From an uncultured Oscillospiraceae bacterium (GTDB lineage: Bacteria; Bacillota; Clostridia; Oscillospirales; Oscillospiraceae), in contig CAKUDE010000053.1 of assembly GCA_934645175.1 (NCBI GenBank), positions 1 to 7,192 of the forward strand: 7,192 nucleotides of DNA. Direction: 5' to 3'. Positions 5,108 to 7,192 of the stretch are shown one piece after another (the stretch's first letter is position 1; each line of letters begins with the position of its first letter). The position numbers and the translations under genes were made by a program. Under the pieces are notes generated by a model. That model was not told where the DNA came from, made no database searches, and worked only from the letters and a program-made list of their open reading frames with translations.

Positions 5108-5154
5108 CAAGTAACCGCTCGGTAACTTGATTATAGTTACCGAGCGGTTACTTG
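5108..5154. promoter_or_regulatory. Double TetR operator, perfect 19-bp inverted repeat
   Basis: CAAGTAACCGCTCGGTAAC (5108-5126) and its exact reverse complement (5136-5154) are separated by nine bases. Each arm holds a 16-bp near-palindrome, GTAACCGCTCGGTAAC, the size and symmetry of a TetR-family operator. One copy fills the spacer between the -35 and -10; the other covers the predicted transcription start (about 5123). Repressor bound at both sites would block the promoter fully. The geometry is seen directly; binding by the adjacent TetR is inferred. Confidence 0.9.
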
Positions 5155-5158
5155 TCAA
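5130..5158 (-). promoter_or_regulatory. Consensus sigma-A promoter of the tetR operon
   Basis: On the minus strand a perfect TTGACA (5158-5153) and a perfect TATAAT (5135-5130) are separated by 17 bases, the ideal spacing. The spacer is almost entirely operator sequence. A start near 5123 gives a leader of about 32 bases to the ATG at 5091. So strong an unregulated promoter only makes sense under tight repression. Confidence 0.92.
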
Positions 5159-5226
5159 GGGGGGATAAAAAATAAGTCGATGTCTGCGTTTTTACATCCG
5201 GTCTGTGCAAGAGAGCCTCCGATTAA

Positions 5227-5242
5227 CGGGCGCTCTTGCCCG
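5227..5242 (-). terminator. Weak hairpin after the GNAT gene
   Basis: CGGGC and GCCCG form a 5-bp stem with a six-base loop, just past the stop codon of the acetyltransferase. There is no T-run after it on the minus strand (TTAATCGG follows), so it is a poor intrinsic terminator. It may be a transcript-stabilising structure, or incidental. Confidence 0.25.
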
Positions 5243-5245
5243 CCA

Positions 5246-5770
5246 TCAGTCGCACCCGTCGTTCAGTTCCAGATTCATCAGGTCGAAATCGATATATTCG
5301 CCGTCGATCTTGAAAAAGTGAGGGAAGGTACACAGCTTCCGGAAGCCGTACTTCTCGTACAGCCGGATGGCGCGGGCGTTGCTGCTGCGCACCTCCAGGT
5401 TCAGCTGCTCAAAGCCGTTCTCCCGGGCAAAGGCGAGGATGGCCTCCATCAGCGCGGATGCCGCGCCGCAGCCCCACCATGCCTTTTTCAGGCTGATGCC
5501 GAATACCCCACGATGGCGCATGCGGTTGTGATTGCGGTTCAGGCTGGCCGTGCCGATGATCTCGCCGTTCACCCTGGCAAAATACTGCACATTGTCAGAC
5601 GACCCGCACTGTGCCTGCAGATAGGCCTGCTCTGCTTCAAGGTCGAGCGGCACGCCCTCCGCGCCGAAGCTGAGGTTTTGAGTCTCGCCGCCCACGATCT
5701 TCAGATACGCCAACAGCTCGGCGGCATCCTCCGGCCGTGCGCGCTCTATGACAAACGGACTGTTATTCAT
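5246..5770 (-). CDS. GNAT-family N-acetyltransferase (RimI-like)
   Basis: The 174-residue single-domain protein has the usual GNAT length. The N-terminal part (MNNSPFVIERARPEDAAELL) gives beta-1 and the first helix. The central strands carry FARVNGEIIGTASL (64-77). Motif A, which binds acetyl-CoA pyrophosphate, is FGISLKKAWWGCGAASALM (90-108), where the more usual (R/Q)GxG reads WGCGAA. Motif B is NARAIRLYEKYGFRK (131-145). It would transfer acetyl to an amine of a protein or small molecule; the substrate cannot be told. The ATG at 5770 has AAAGGA about ten bases upstream. It follows the CPBP protease gene by 45 bases and probably shares its promoter. The change in motif A may weaken CoA binding, but the protein looks complete. 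Confidence 0.9.
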   Translation of the reverse strand: MNNSPFVIERARPEDAAELLAYLKIVGGETQNLSFGAEGVPLDLEAEQAYLQAQCGSSDNVQYFARVNGEIIGTASLNRNHNRMRHRGVFGISLKKAWWGCGAASALMEAILAFARENGFEQLNLEVRSSNARAIRLYEKYGFRKLCTFPHFFKIDGEYIDFDLMNLELNDGCD

Positions 5771-5815
5771 CTCGAGAGGTCCTTTCTTCGTGATTTTTCC
5801 GGCATTATCCGCGAA

Positions 5816-6550
5816 TCAGGTCTGCGTGTCCGTCTCGCTCTCGTTTTCCGGAGAACGCTTCGGAAGCGTCCTCGTAAGGACCAGAGCATAGACGACCGTT
5901 ACCGATATCAGTGCAGCGACATGCACAAGGCGCATTTGCGCCGTAAGCCCCGTATCGTTTGCGAAGGTGCCCTGCGTGTTGATGGCGGCATGGGTGATGA
6001 TGCAGGGGAGCAGACTGCCGCCGCGGTAAAAGATCGTGACCAGCAGGAAGCCTACCGCGATGGCAAAGACGATCTGACACAGGTTGGTCACCAGATCCAT
6101 GCCGCTGCCGTTGAACAGATTGATAATGTGCCCGACGCCAAAGGTCACGCTGGAGATGATGATCGCCGATCTTACGTTTTTCCTTGCAATGGACATCAAC
6201 AGAAGGCCCCGGAAGATCACTTCCTCCAAAAACCCAACGCAGAGCATGCACACGATGCGGCAGACCGTTTCCACTGGCGCGTAATTGATGGCAGCGCCGT
6301 TCCAGAGGTTTCCCGATGCCAGAATAACAAGAGGTATATAATAAAGGAAGCGCGAAGCGGCGATCGGTGATCTGCAAAGTCCGTATCGCTTCTGCAAGCT
6401 GTTTTTCCGAATGAAGACGAAAAGAACAATGGCCTGCAGAATGCAGAAGGCGGCGCTTGCGGCATATTCGACCCCGATGATCTCGTTCAGCGGATTTGCC
6501 AGGGATTGCAGAGCGCAGTAAACTGCGATACACACGAGGGCAAAGGTCAA
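5816..6550 (-). CDS. CPBP-family intramembrane glutamic protease (CAAX protease/bacteriocin-immunity type)
   Basis: From a TTG at 6550 the product is 244 residues with about seven or eight hydrophobic segments. All three family motifs are present: EExxxR as EEVIFR (109-114), FxxxH as FGVGH (137-141) and HxxxN as HAAIN (187-191), which form the active site within the membrane. The family includes CAAX-processing enzymes and bacteriocin self-immunity proteins; the substrate here is unknown. The start is a problem. The frame stays open upstream and reads VVKKLYEKNE just before TTG, a plausible true N-terminus, but it contains no ATG or GTG. An ATG with AGGAG upstream (6582-6580, site at 6590-6586) is one base out of frame and hits TAA at its third codon. 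Either translation begins at the TTG or a one-base deletion has hit codons 2-3. The catalytic part is intact. Confidence 0.85.
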   Translation of the reverse strand: MTFALVCIAVYCALQSLANPLNEIIGVEYAASAAFCILQAIVLFVFIRKNSLQKRYGLCRSPIAASRFLYYIPLVILASGNLWNGAAINYAPVETVCRIVCMLCVGFLEEVIFRGLLLMSIARKNVRSAIIISSVTFGVGHIINLFNGSGMDLVTNLCQIVFAIAVGFLLVTIFYRGGSLLPCIITHAAINTQGTFANDTGLTAQMRLVHVAALISVTVVYALVLTRTLPKRSPENESETDTQT

Positions 6551-6652
6551 CTCGTTTTTCTCATATAGCTTTTTTACGACATTCTCTCCTGTACTGTCAA
6601 GGCTTCAGAGCGGCAATGCATACCACGCTGCCATGAACCATTTTCTTATAGC

Positions 6653-6680
6653 ATTATATTCTCGCTTTTGATATTGTCAA
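6653..6680 (-). promoter_or_regulatory. Sigma-A promoter of the CPBP protease/GNAT unit
   Basis: On the minus strand a perfect TTGACA (6680-6675) and a perfect TATAAT (6658-6653) are separated by 16 bases. Predicted start is near 6646, giving a leader of about 65 bases to the ribosome binding site-linked ATG at 6582, or about 95 to the TTG at 6550. No operator-like dyad is evident around it. Confidence 0.85.
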
Positions 6681-6697
6681 GGGGCGTTCGATCCGTC

Positions 6698-6805
6698 ATG
6701 AGTGCGCGGAACGAGAAGGTGTCAGACGTCATGCGGGACATATTCTGCAATCTGGTCAAAAGCTACGGCGCTTCATTATATAAACATATGGAGAGCAATA
6801 AGTAA
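6698..6805 (+). pseudogene. Possible 35-residue gene remnant
   Basis: The frame from ATG 6698 to TAA 6803 reads MSARNEKVSDVMRDIFCNLV and then a short helical tail ending MESNK. It looks protein-like (amphipathic, with balanced charge), but there is no ribosome binding site, and the frame stays open a little upstream towards the protease promoter, so it may be the C-terminal stub of a lost gene. I do not recognise the family. Against it, the composition is ordinary and short open frames of this length arise by chance. Confidence 0.3.
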
Positions 6806-6983
6806 AAACTAAAATAAGCTGAACTTATGGAAAAGCACCTTCCATAGCAAGGCGACAAAAAGCGAAATTAGGGGTTGCAAAGTGTCGCAGCATATGGTAG
6901 TCTAACCAAGCTGTCCGCGAGGACAGCGAGCAGAACAAAGCCGAACGGCAACGAAAATTGTCAAAAATAAGTAAAATTAGTAG
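6806..6983. repeat. AT-richer non-coding segment with three inverted repeats
   Basis: Three dyads lie close together: TATGGAA/TTCCATA (6826-6832 with 6840-6846), GCGACA/TGTCGC (6852-6857 with 6883-6888) and GCTGTCC/GGACAGC (6910-6916 with 6921-6927, loop GCGA). None is followed by a T-run, so they are not ordinary terminators. A 10-mer, GAAAAGCACC, occurs at 6830-6839 and again at 7066-7075. No convincing gene is present in 6806-6983. Nested dyads next to a strong promoter are seen at origins of transfer, at element ends and in small RNAs; I cannot choose among these. Confidence 0.5.
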
Positions 6984-7012
6984 TTGACAAGATGGCTGAT
7001 ATCTGCTATGAT
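6984..7012 (+). promoter_or_regulatory. Strong sigma-A promoter with extended -10
   Basis: A perfect TTGACA (6984-6989) and TATGAT (7007-7012) are 17 bases apart, and TGC directly precedes the -10, giving the extended -10 TGn motif. The predicted start is near 7019. It faces the right-hand edge of the window and presumably drives a gene beginning at or beyond 7190. Confidence 0.8.
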
Positions 7013-7018
7013 AATGAC

Positions 7019-7192
7019 TGTTCCGCGTGGGACGTGTACCTTGTAAATTAAACAACGAACGAAACGAAAAGCACCAGACGGGAGCGCGAGAGAGCTTGTG
7101 AAAACGGGCTTTGGAGCGCAACTGAAAAGACTTGGTGGAGCCGGGTTAAGTCAATTACCGGCAAAGCTAAGTATAAAAAGTTTGAAGCTATG
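7019..7192 (+). other. ~170-base structured 5' leader running to an ATG at the window edge
   Basis: This is transcribed from the promoter just upstream. It contains a small hairpin (GTTCC with GGGAC, 7019-7032) and a GC stem GCCGG/CCGGC (7140-7144 with 7158-7162). It ends ATG at 7190-7192, with only a weak GAAG-like ribosome binding site. A second candidate frame starts at GTG 7098 and reads VKTGFGAQLKRLGGAGLSQL, open to the edge, faintly like the beginning of an XRE-type helix-turn-helix protein but in another frame than the ATG. I matched no known riboswitch or T-box. The downstream gene is outside the window. Confidence 0.4.

Noticed and set aside
5180..6370. Plus-strand open frame of 396 residues opposite the GNAT and protease genes
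   Set aside because: It spans two well-recognised minus-strand genes and the gap between them, and its protein has no domain signal. It is an artefact of GC-rich antisense.
7014..7046. Short leader peptide MTVPRGTCTL before the edge gene
   Set aside because: Its ATG lies directly after the -10 box, upstream of the predicted transcription start, so it would not be on the transcript.
7019..7192. Group II intron or T-box leader
   Set aside because: I could not find the GUGYG intron start, a domain V-like hairpin or the T-box TGGN'CCGCG motif.

Overview
The window looks like a chromosome segment of a moderately high-GC gut member of the Bacillota, most likely class Clostridia and in the Oscillospiraceae/Ruminococcaceae range. 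This rests on strong AGGAGG-type ribosome binding sites, sigma-A promoters with TTGACA/TATAAT boxes, and the flavour of the proteins: a CatA-like acetyltransferase, a CPBP protease, an OmpR-type regulator next to an ABC/kinase locus, and an ATC-hydrolase family protein. The taxonomic placement is inference from sequence style; no rRNA or other marker gene is present.

Layout. (1) 1-413 is non-coding and holds four terminator-like hairpins in a row plus a GC-rich degenerate direct repeat. (2) 427-2566 is a patch of broken and spliced genes. A MerR-type effector-binding domain without its DNA-binding half runs in frame into an alpha/beta hydrolase that has itself lost an internal segment. Next is a 5' fragment of an ATC-hydrolase family gene. 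It abuts, in inverted orientation, the 3'-deleted end of a sensor kinase, and that kinase is fused in frame to the first ~56 residues of an ABC transporter ATPase. (3) 2649-5158, all on the minus strand, is intact: a TetR regulator, a four-helix membrane protein and a CatA-like acetyltransferase form one operon, and a separately promoted OmpR-type response regulator follows, which would once have controlled the ABC/kinase genes now broken downstream of it. (4) 5246-6680, minus strand, is a two-gene unit: a CPBP intramembrane protease, with an ambiguous or frameshifted start, and a GNAT acetyltransferase. (5) 6690-7192 is visibly AT-richer, with a possible 35-aa remnant, several inverted repeats, and a strong plus-strand promoter with an extended -10 whose ~170-nt leader runs to an ATG at the very edge. 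It may be the start of a different, possibly mobile, unit.

How it works together. The best-supported regulatory circuit is the TetR operon. Two near-palindromic operators, arranged as a perfect 19-bp inverted repeat, occupy the spacer between a consensus -35 and -10 and the transcription start region, which predicts tight autorepression of tetR, the membrane protein and the acetyltransferase. The response regulator has its own promoter inside the 3' end of the acetyltransferase gene. Between it and the ABC remnant lie three TCTTGAC direct repeats, candidate binding sites for that regulator, and a hairpin touching the ABC ribosome binding site.

The most unusual feature is the concentration of gene-gene junctions in 427-2566: four are visible, the three co-directional ones are all in frame, and one is inverted. 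This could be a real rearrangement hotspot or an assembly or amplification chimera, and read-level evidence would separate the two. I saw no CRISPR array, rRNA gene, complete tRNA gene or complete transposase.
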